From assembly GCA_023408075.1 (NCBI GenBank), contig JAEYKW010000042.1:62001-126000 (forward strand): 64,000 nucleotides of DNA, given 5' to 3'. The notes under the pieces are model-generated. The model searched no databases. It was not told where the DNA came from and was given only the letters and a program-made list of their open reading frames with translations. The DNA comes from Bacillota bacterium (lineage in GTDB: Bacteria > Bacillota > Clostridia > Christensenellales > SZUA-584). Positions 57,772-64,000 of the stretch are shown here, piece by piece. How positions within the stretch are numbered: the first letter of the stretch is position 1; the number at the start of each line of letters is the position of its first letter. The position numbers were made by a program, and so were the translations under genes.

Positions 57772-59358
57772 ATGTTCCGAAGAATCGTAAAGGCATGGCA
57801 ATTCCGCCGGCATTGCAAAAACAAACAGGAAAACACACCGCCAGGCGAGCAGCCCGAACCGGACGATACACCGGTCTCAAATCAGCTGTGCGATAATTTG
57901 GGCTACATTCGTAAAGCTCTCGGGGACAGCGGCGATGTCAAAATCCATACGTTTTCTTTCGGCGAGAATAACCGGCTGCAAGGAGCACTTGTGTTTATCG
58001 ACGGGCTCGCGGATGCCAAGAGCATATCCGAGAGCATACTGATGCCGCTGCTCGCATACCGGTTCGCCGAAAACGGCGGCACACCCGCCAGTCTGGAGGA
58101 ACTGTCGCGCGCGGTGCTGTGCGCGGGCGACGTCACCGCACAGGGCGGCTTGGATGCGCTGATTTTGAGCTGCCTTTCGGGAGACACCATGCTGCTCGCC
58201 GACGGGCTCAGCGGCGGGCTCGTCATCAGCACCAAGGGCTTTGACAAGCGCGGCGTGACCGAGCCGCAAAGCGAAACGGTGGTGCGCGGGCCGCGCGAAG
58301 GTTTCACAGAGAGCTTCCGCACCAACACCGCGCTGCTGCGCCGCCGCATCAAAAGCCCGGATCTGCGGCTTGACCATATGAAAATCGGGCAAAAATCGAA
58401 AACCGACGTCTGTGTGATCTACATTGAAGGTGTTGCCGATCCTAAAATCGTCGATACCGTGAAAAAGCGCCTTGACGCTATTGTGATCGATTCGGTGGTG
58501 GATTCGGGATACCTTGAGCAGTACATCGAAGACTCTCCGTTTTCCATTTTCCCCACCGTGGGCTACAGCGAAAAGCCCGATGTGGTGGCGGGGCGCGTGC
58601 TGGAAGGCCACGTCGCCATCATCTCGGACGGCAGCCCGTTTGTGCTGACCGCTCCGATGCTTTTTATCGAGAGCTTTCAAACCAGCGAGGATTATTATAT
58701 CCGTACTATTTATGCAAGCATGTCGAGAATACTGCGCTTTATCGCGTTTACTATCACGGTTTTTGCGCCCGCTTTGTATATCGCGCTGACCACGTTTCAT
58801 CAGGAACTGATTCCGACTACTTTGCTCTACACCATTGCTGACGCGCGTGAGGGCACGCCGTTTCCCGCTTTTTTTGAAGCGCTGATACTTGTTTTTGCGT
58901 TCGAGCTGCTGCGTGAAGCCGGTATTCGTCTGCCCCGCCCCATCGGGCAAGCGGTCAGCATTGTGGGTGCGCTGATTATGGGCGATGCCGCCGTTTCAGC
59001 AGGTATCGTGGGGGCACCCATGGTCATCACCGTCGCCGTGACCGCCGTATCCGGCTTTGTGGTGCCGCGCCAGAACGACGCTGTCGCGATTCTGCGGCTC
59101 ATTGCGATGGTTTTCGCCTCTTTGCTCGGCGGCTATGGCATTGCCATGGTCTATCTCGGGATGCTGCTGCATTTGGCAAGGCTGCAGTCGTTCGGCGTTC
59201 CGTACTTCGAGACGGTCAAGCCGAACAGGGACTTGCAGGACAGCTATATCCGTCTGCCTCTCTGGAAAATGCTGCGGCGGCCTCTGCACATTTCGCGCGG
59301 TGATGTGGTGCGTCGGAACGGCTCCGCTCCCGGCAAAAAAAGAGGTGGCCGCAATTGA
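57772..59358 (+). CDS. Spore germination receptor subunit A (GerA family)
   Basis: A 528-residue membrane protein. The cytoplasmic N-terminal domain (to about residue 310) includes GALVFIDGLADAK and VCVIYIEGVADPKIVD. It is followed by four to five helices with APALYIALTTFHQELIPTTL and ELLREAGIRLPRPIGQAVSI, both hallmarks of GerAA/SpoVAF. ATG 57772 follows GAGGGG; the basic tail KKRGGRN ends the protein. It is the first gene of a GerA-C-B-small-protein operon forming a nutrient germinant receptor in the spore inner membrane. The next gene overlaps by four bases. Confidence 0.95.
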   Translation: MFRRIVKAWQFRRHCKNKQENTPPGEQPEPDDTPVSNQLCDNLGYIRKALGDSGDVKIHTFSFGENNRLQGALVFIDGLADAKSISESILMPLLAYRFAENGGTPASLEELSRAVLCAGDVTAQGGLDALILSCLSGDTMLLADGLSGGLVISTKGFDKRGVTEPQSETVVRGPREGFTESFRTNTALLRRRIKSPDLRLDHMKIGQKSKTDVCVIYIEGVADPKIVDTVKKRLDAIVIDSVVDSGYLEQYIEDSPFSIFPTVGYSEKPDVVAGRVLEGHVAIISDGSPFVLTAPMLFIESFQTSEDYYIRTIYASMSRILRFIAFTITVFAPALYIALTTFHQELIPTTLLYTIADAREGTPFPAFFEALILVFAFELLREAGIRLPRPIGQAVSIVGALIMGDAAVSAGIVGAPMVITVAVTAVSGFVVPRQNDAVAILRLIAMVFASLLGGYGIAMVYLGMLLHLARLQSFGVPYFETVKPNRDLQDSYIRLPLWKMLRRPLHISRGDVVRRNGSAPGKKRGGRN

Positions 59359-60515
59359 GAGCCAAACACGCCGTATCGCTGCTGATATTGTTCGTTTACA
59401 TACTCGGGATGGCGGGCTGTTGGGACGCGCGTGAACTCGATACGCTCTCGATTGTGGCGGGCGTGGGCATTGATGCGTCGAGCCGTCAGGGTGAGTATGA
59501 TTTCACCTTGCAGGTCGGCAAAGCCCAAAAAACCAAGAGCGACGGCAACAGCGGCGGGCAGGACACACCGTATCTGCTGATGACGACAACGGGTAAAACG
59601 ATGCTGCTCGCCTTGGAGCAGTTTCGCTTTAAAAGCAGCCGTGAGTTGTTCCTTCACCCGAATCAGGTGATCATATTCGGAAAAGATCTTGCCGGTCAGG
59701 GCATAGGGCCCGTGCTGGATATGTTTCTGCGCGACCATGAGTCCCGCCTTGAGGTGTGGGCATTGGTGGCAGACGGCACCGCGAAGGACATCCTTTCCGC
59801 CGATACGAAGCAGGAGCCGATTCCCGCCGCCGCTATTGAGCGTTTGATGCAGAATGCCTCCGGCATCTCCAAGTATTACGGTACCGAGATGATCGAATTG
59901 TTTTCCCGCCTTGCCGACAAGGGCACTTCCACCATCATCCCCATTGTAAAAAAGGTGGAAGAGCCGGGCAATACCGGGCTTGCGCTGTCGGGGTGCGCGG
60001 TATTTAACGACGACAAGATGATCGGAACGCTGAACGAGGATGAAACGCAAGGGTACATCTTTGCAATGGGCGATGTGGAAGACGGAATATTGGACGTACC
60101 TATGCCGGACGGAACCGCCGTCATGGAAATTTCAAGCTTGTCTTCCCATTTCATACCGATCCTCAAAGACGGCAAAGTTTCCATCGAGCTTTATACGGAT
60201 GTTTTGCTCGCCGTGGGCGAGCTTCAAGGCTTCAAAAATAAAAAGATGGACGAGCTGCTGCCGCAAATTGAAAAAGCCGCAGCCACGCAGATTGCCCAAA
60301 ACATCGCGAATACGTTCGCCAAAACCCAGTCGTTAAAGGCCGATATTTATGGCTACGGCATATCGATATATAAAAAATACCCGAAGGAGTGGGAAAAGAT
60401 GAAAGACGACTGGGACAACATCTATTCGGGTATTGAGTTGAAACTCAAGGTTCAAACGCAGTTGTCCAACACCGGTCTGGTGGCGGATTCACTGGAAATG
60501 CGAGGCACAAAATGA
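59355..60515 (+). CDS. Germinant receptor lipoprotein subunit C (Ger(x)C family)
   Basis: A 386-residue lipoprotein. The signal peptide ends in lipobox MAGC (residues 18-21), followed by the family signature WDARELDTLSIVAGVGID. The middle has SSRELFLHPNQVIIFGKDLAG and the C-terminal part ends with a helical domain (KKYPKEWEKMKDDWDNIY). TTG 59355 is the start: it overlaps the GerA stop (TTGA) and has AGAGGTGG upstream. It anchors on the outer face of the spore inner membrane. Confidence 0.95.
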   Translation: MRAKHAVSLLILFVYILGMAGCWDARELDTLSIVAGVGIDASSRQGEYDFTLQVGKAQKTKSDGNSGGQDTPYLLMTTTGKTMLLALEQFRFKSSRELFLHPNQVIIFGKDLAGQGIGPVLDMFLRDHESRLEVWALVADGTAKDILSADTKQEPIPAAAIERLMQNASGISKYYGTEMIELFSRLADKGTSTIIPIVKKVEEPGNTGLALSGCAVFNDDKMIGTLNEDETQGYIFAMGDVEDGILDVPMPDGTAVMEISSLSSHFIPILKDGKVSIELYTDVLLAVGELQGFKNKKMDELLPQIEKAAATQIAQNIANTFAKTQSLKADIYGYGISIYKKYPKEWEKMKDDWDNIYSGIELKLKVQTQLSNTGLVADSLEMRGTK

Positions 60516-61630
60516 CAAAGCTCGAAACAGGCCAGATTTCACCGCTGCAATTCATGTTTTCTATCGCATGTTTTATCCAATCCTCTTCGCTGCTGTCCTC
60601 GTTCTTTCTGCCCGTCACGCAGCAGGATTCGTGGATTTGCGTGATTCTGGGGCTGGCGCTCGGCATACCGTTTTTTCTCATTTACAACGGCCTCATGAAG
60701 GCTTACCCGGATAAAAACATCATTCAGATCAACGAGCTGGTATACGGGCGGGCGGGCGGCATTGTCGCCTCGCTGATCATGCTGTGGTACTTTTTAAGCG
60801 TCTCTACCTACAATATCCGTGACATCGGCTATCTCGTTAAGCAGACGATCATGGTGGACACGCCGGTGCTTGTGATTATGGCCGTGTGCGTTATCGTCTG
60901 CGCTTACGGCATTTACTACGGCCTGCGTGTGGTGACGCGCTATGCCATGATCTTCTCGCTGCTGTCCATTGTTATTCTCGTTGTGGGCACGCTGCTCACA
61001 CTCAACCAATGGGAGCTTGATAATTTTCTGCCTATGTTTTATCAGCCGCCGCTGCATTATGTGCAGAGCACCAATCAGGTGCTGACGATTCCTTTCGGTG
61101 AAATCGTGATTTTTTTGATGATTGCCCCACAGGTCAAGCGCGGGAAGAAGGGAATGCTGCGTTACATCTTGGGCGGCCTGCTGATCGGCGCGATAAGTGT
61201 GCTCGTCATTGTCGCGCGTGATATCGCCGTCCTCGGGAACACCATATCGCTTTTTACGCTGCCGTCTTTTGAGACGCTGCGCATGGTGACGCTCACGCAG
61301 GCGCTGAGCCGCATGGAGATCCTTTTCACCGTTGTGCTGATCGTGCTGCTGTTTTTCAAGATCATGGTGCTTTATTACATTTCCGTGCTCGCGCTTGCAC
61401 AGCTGTTTAAGCTGCAGTCTTACAAGCCGCTGATTCCGATTGTCGGGGCTTTTTTCCTCGCGTATACGTTTTTCATTCATACCTCCACGGCGCAGCATGC
61501 GATGTTCTCGCGCGAATACGCGCCCATACTTTGGGCATTTTTTGAATACGTGATGCCCCTTGCCGCTTTGACAGTGGGACGGCTGCGGGGCCTGCCGCAA
61601 AGAACAGGGCTGCAAAGGGGGCAGGTATGA
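60512..61630 (+). CDS. Germinant receptor permease subunit B (GerB family)
   Basis: A 372-residue transporter-like protein with about ten helices of the amino-acid permease superfamily. Family landmarks are ISPLQFMFSIACFIQSSSLL at the start and LPMFYQPPLHYVQSTNQVL near 170. In known receptors subunit B binds the germinant. The start overlaps the GerC stop (ATGA). Confidence 0.95.
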   Translation: MTKLETGQISPLQFMFSIACFIQSSSLLSSFFLPVTQQDSWICVILGLALGIPFFLIYNGLMKAYPDKNIIQINELVYGRAGGIVASLIMLWYFLSVSTYNIRDIGYLVKQTIMVDTPVLVIMAVCVIVCAYGIYYGLRVVTRYAMIFSLLSIVILVVGTLLTLNQWELDNFLPMFYQPPLHYVQSTNQVLTIPFGEIVIFLMIAPQVKRGKKGMLRYILGGLLIGAISVLVIVARDIAVLGNTISLFTLPSFETLRMVTLTQALSRMEILFTVVLIVLLFFKIMVLYYISVLALAQLFKLQSYKPLIPIVGAFFLAYTFFIHTSTAQHAMFSREYAPILWAFFEYVMPLAALTVGRLRGLPQRTGLQRGQV

Positions 61631-61848
61631 TCTATTTGATACTCGTATTCGCTGCCATTTTCTATGCCAGCCTGCGCCCGATATGGAAACGCAAACAAAA
61701 GCGCGACCTGATTTGGGTTGGCATTCTGTATCTGTTCACGCTGGCGGTATGCATCCTCGTGGCGGCGGGCGTAAATCTGCCGAGCTCCTCGATGGCGCTC
61801 GCGGACCTCATGAAAAGCATTGGGTTTCACTATCCCCCTTTGCAATAA
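61627..61848 (+). CDS. Small membrane protein of the germination operon (GerD/D-subunit-like)
   Basis: A 73-residue protein with two helices (about 1-16 and 27-47) joined by a basic loop RPIWKRKQKRD. Its ATG overlaps the GerB stop (ATGA), so it is the fourth gene of the operon. Small D subunits with two helices accompany some Bacillus and Clostridium germinant receptors and tune their activity. I infer that role from position and topology only. Confidence 0.7.
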   Translation: MIYLILVFAAIFYASLRPIWKRKQKRDLIWVGILYLFTLAVCILVAAGVNLPSSSMALADLMKSIGFHYPPLQ

Positions 61849-61862
61849 TCCGCTTGTTATTG

Positions 61863-61892
61863 TTGACAATTTAAACCCGCTTGTGCTAGGAT
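61863..61892 (+). promoter_or_regulatory. Promoter of the T-box transcript
   Basis: The -35 TTGACA (61863-61868), an 18-base spacer and -10 TAGGAT (61887-61892). It lies directly after the germination operon and just before the T-box leader. Confidence 0.75.
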
Positions 61893-61909
61893 AAATTCAA
61901 TCTATAAAG

Positions 61910-62160
61910 GTAAACGCAATGACGAAGACGTGACGGGCTTAAGCCTTTTTCAGAGAGCACCGCATTTGGTGAAAGCGGAGCAGAGGACGGCGTGTCAGAA
62001 TCACTTCACGAGCGGCGGCTTTGAAAACGTAAAAGCCGGACGGGAACTGCACCGTTACATGCAGAGGGCTTTAATCAGGCCCTGCAGAGTTGGGCCAGCA
62101 ATGGCCAAATTGGGTGGTACCGCGGTAAACCTTCGTCCCATTAAGGGGCAAAGGTTTTTT
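61910..62160 (+). promoter_or_regulatory. T-box leader with antiterminator and terminator
   Basis: It holds AATGACGAAGACG (stem I base), AGAGAGC followed by GGTGAAAGCGG (distal stem I), and the antiterminator core AAATTGGGTGGTACCGCGG (62106-62124). The terminator hairpin AACCTT...AAGGTT with TTTTTT covers 62127-62160. The specifier loop reads AGAATCACTTCACG. ATC (Ile) followed by A, or TCA (Ser) after GAA, are the two candidates; I cannot decide by eye. Uncharged tRNA should allow read-through into the genes at 62195 and 62760. Confidence 0.9.
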
Positions 62161-62194
62161 TGTTTTTCCGGAATAAAAAAAGGAGCGTGGATTT

Positions 62195-62749
62195 ATGGAT
62201 GAAAAGATCATGCTGATTGCAAAGCGGCTGCAGGCACTTCGCGAGATTATGGATGTCTCCGCGGCGGACATGGCGCAGGCAACAGGCTTAAGCGAAGCCG
62301 AATATCTCGAATATGAAGCGGGAAAGAACGATTTTTCATTTTCGTTTCTTTACTCGGCGGCGGGAAAGCTCGGTGTGGATATTGTCGATCTGATGACGGG
62401 CGAAACGCCGAAGCTCTCCATGTGCTCGTTTGTGAAAAAGGGCCACGGGCTCAAATTGGTACGCCGCAAGGAATACGGCTATGAGCACCTTGCTTACATT
62501 TTCAAAAACAAAAAGATGGAGCCGTTCCTTGTAACTGTGGAACCGTCGGATGTGGACGCCAAGTCGCATATGAACGCCCACGAAGGCCAGGAGTTTGACT
62601 ATGTGGTGGAAGGCCGCATGACGCTTTATATCGACAACCAGTCGCTGTCGCTTTCGGAAGGCGATGCGGTTTATTTTGACGCCAAGCACAAGCACGCGAT
62701 GCAGGCCGAGGGCGGCGTTTGCCGTTTTCTCGCCATCATCGCCAAATAA
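62195..62749 (+). CDS. XRE helix-turn-helix regulator with C-terminal cupin domain
   Basis: A 184-residue protein. The N-terminal Cro/XRE helix-turn-helix is at about residues 10-65 (LREIMDVSAADMAQATGLSE), and the cupin beta-barrel at about 105-184 has AHEGQEFDYVVEGRMTLYID and SEGDAVYFDAKHKHAM. Cupin-XRE proteins sense small metabolites. ATG 62195 has AAAGGAG upstream, 35 bases after the T-box terminator. It precedes an AMP-forming ligase by ten bases, so it likely regulates acyl-CoA or amino-acid-derived acid use. The T-box adds amino-acid control. Confidence 0.92.
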   Translation: MDEKIMLIAKRLQALREIMDVSAADMAQATGLSEAEYLEYEAGKNDFSFSFLYSAAGKLGVDIVDLMTGETPKLSMCSFVKKGHGLKLVRRKEYGYEHLAYIFKNKKMEPFLVTVEPSDVDAKSHMNAHEGQEFDYVVEGRMTLYIDNQSLSLSEGDAVYFDAKHKHAMQAEGGVCRFLAIIAK

Positions 62750-62759
62750 GGGGGACAGC

Positions 62760-64000
62760 ATGAGGATATTCGAAAAATACACACAGGCCGATTTTTCATC
62801 ATACGAGGATTTCAAACAAAATTTCAAGATCAATGTGCCGGAACGGTTCAACTTCGCTTACGACGTGCTCGATGAGCTTGCCAAAGAAAAACCCGATAAG
62901 CGCGCGCTCGTATGGGTGCACGAAAGCGGCGAAGAACACACGTTCACGTTTGCCGACATGAAGCGCCTTTCCGACAAAGCCGCGAACTTTTTCCTTGCGC
63001 AGGGCATCCGCAAAGGCGACAAGGTCATGATCATATTAAAACGCCATTACGAGTTCTGGTATACGATTATGGCGCTGCACAAGATCGGCGCAGTCACCAT
63101 CCCCGCCACGCATCTGCTGACCAAAAAGGACATCGAATACCGCGTCAATGCGGCGGAAGTCAAGATGATCGTCTCCACGGATACGGGCGACGTCGCGGCG
63201 CATGTGGACGAAGCGCAGAACATGCCGACGCTAAAATGCAAGGCGATACTCGGCGGACGGGACGGCTGGCTTGACTATACGGCGGGCGTGGAAGCGGCGA
63301 GCGATACGCTTGATACATCGTCCTTCGCGCTGCCCGAAAACGACGACATCATGCTGCTTTACTTTACATCCGGCACCACCGGCATGCCGAAGATGGTTAT
63401 TCACTCGTACTCGTATCCGCTCGGGCATATCCCCACGGCGGTGTTCTGGCACAATGTGGACCCCGAAGGCGTCCATTTAACCGTTTCCGATACAGGTTGG
63501 GCAAAATCTGTCTGGGGTAAGCTTTACGGCCAGTGGCTCGGTGAAACAGCGGTATTTGTGTACGACCACGAAAAGTTTGTGCCCGCCGAGATGCTCAAAG
63601 CCATCTGCGATTACAAGGTGACGACGTTCTGCGCGCCGCCGACAATATACCGCTACTTCATCAAAGAAGACCTCACAAAATACGATTTTTCACATATGAA
63701 ATGGGCGTCCATCGCGGGAGAGCCTTTAAACCCCGAGGTGTACCACCAGTTCTATGAGGCAACGGGCCTCAAGCTCATGGAGATATACGGCCAGACCGAG
63801 CTGACCGTCACCGTGGGCAACTTCATCTGGATGGAGCCGCGCCCGGGTTCGATGGGCAAGCCTTCCCCGCTGTTCGACGTGGATATTATCAATGACGCGG
63901 GCGAACCGTGCAGCTGGGGCGAATCGGGCGAGATCGTGGTGCGCGTGGAGAAAGGCACCACGCCCGGCATGTTCCTTGGCTACTACAAGGACGACGAGCT
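62760..64000 (+). CDS. AMP-forming acyl-CoA synthetase (3' end missing)
   Basis: Starts at ATG 62760 behind AAGGGGGA and runs off the right edge after about 413 codons. ANL-superfamily motifs are present: the P-loop YFTSGTTGMPKMV near residue 200, the adenylate motif IYGQTELTV near 343 and the start of the next motif GEIVVRVEKG near 390. The fold suits acetyl-, medium-chain or aryl-acetyl-CoA ligases. It is co-transcribed with the XRE-cupin gene under the T-box, so its substrate may be the organic acid formed from the sensed amino acid. This is inference. Confidence 0.92.
   Translation, partial: MRIFEKYTQADFSSYEDFKQNFKINVPERFNFAYDVLDELAKEKPDKRALVWVHESGEEHTFTFADMKRLSDKAANFFLAQGIRKGDKVMIILKRHYEFWYTIMALHKIGAVTIPATHLLTKKDIEYRVNAAEVKMIVSTDTGDVAAHVDEAQNMPTLKCKAILGGRDGWLDYTAGVEAASDTLDTSSFALPENDDIMLLYFTSGTTGMPKMVIHSYSYPLGHIPTAVFWHNVDPEGVHLTVSDTGWAKSVWGKLYGQWLGETAVFVYDHEKFVPAEMLKAICDYKVTTFCAPPTIYRYFIKEDLTKYDFSHMKWASIAGEPLNPEVYHQFYEATGLKLMEIYGQTELTVTVGNFIWMEPRPGSMGKPSPLFDVDIINDAGEPCSWGESGEIVVRVEKGTTPGMFLGYYKDDE

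Overview
The window looks like chromosomal DNA of an endospore-forming, anaerobic Bacillota species of the class Clostridia. The evidence is a gerA-type germination operon, a T-box leader, a NiCo-type riboswitch, strong AGGAGG-type ribosome binding sites, an LPETG-anchored surface protein, a GTP-type PEP carboxykinase, many ferredoxin or thiol-type redox proteins, and Gly/Cys-rich and bactofilin genes. Base composition is mostly moderate to high in GC, with AT-rich islands, the clearest at about 19.9-21.8 kb. No rRNA, tRNA or CRISPR array was seen. Assignments rest on reading the sequence; no database search was run.

Layout. 0-10 kb: a truncated flavin disulfide reductase homologue, a TIM-barrel isomerase, an exported protein followed by a bactofilin, a GGDEF/HD-GYP-like protein with both active sites degraded, tadA, a DeoR regulator, a ferredoxin-type aldo/keto reductase, and a DUF2975-XRE pair with a 37-residue third gene. 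10-20 kb: rmuC, a Gly/Cys-rich small protein, a TetR-controlled MacB-like ABC exporter, a rhomboid-like protein and an inositol-monophosphatase family enzyme. 20.1-21.7 kb: an AT-rich two-gene ParA-HEPN operon, the best candidate for an undescribed (perhaps defence) system. 21.8-25.7 kb: thrC-DUF503-trpS-gph with a structured leader. 25.9-28.3 kb: a MerR (TipAS) regulator with a textbook 19-bp-spacer promoter and an ABC exporter. 28.4-38.4 kb: mobile palindromic repeats, pckG, a GT2-GtrA protein, uvsE, acetyltransferases, and an unusual repeat protein paired with a Mop domain.

38.9-44.1 kb is a sulfur block: iscS-iscU-rrf2-metAA on the minus strand diverges from rrf2-cysE on the plus strand, so cysteine synthesis, cysteine desulfuration and methionine entry share one regulatory region. 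44-50 kb holds a methyltransferase, an IS110 relic and a 1534-residue LPETG surface protein with nine Ig-like repeats. 50-57 kb: glf, a UroD-family methyltransferase, a beta-carbonic-anhydrase-like protein, three tandem paralogous membrane proteins, a riboswitch-controlled CDF metal exporter, and a glutaredoxin plus ferredoxin:thioredoxin-reductase/rubredoxin fusion. 57.8-61.8 kb is a four-gene germinant-receptor operon. 61.9-64 kb is a T-box leader driving an XRE-cupin regulator and an AMP-forming acyl-CoA ligase that runs off the end.

Two related families of short palindromic repeats are scattered between genes. In one of them, three copies show compensatory base changes in a hairpin stem.
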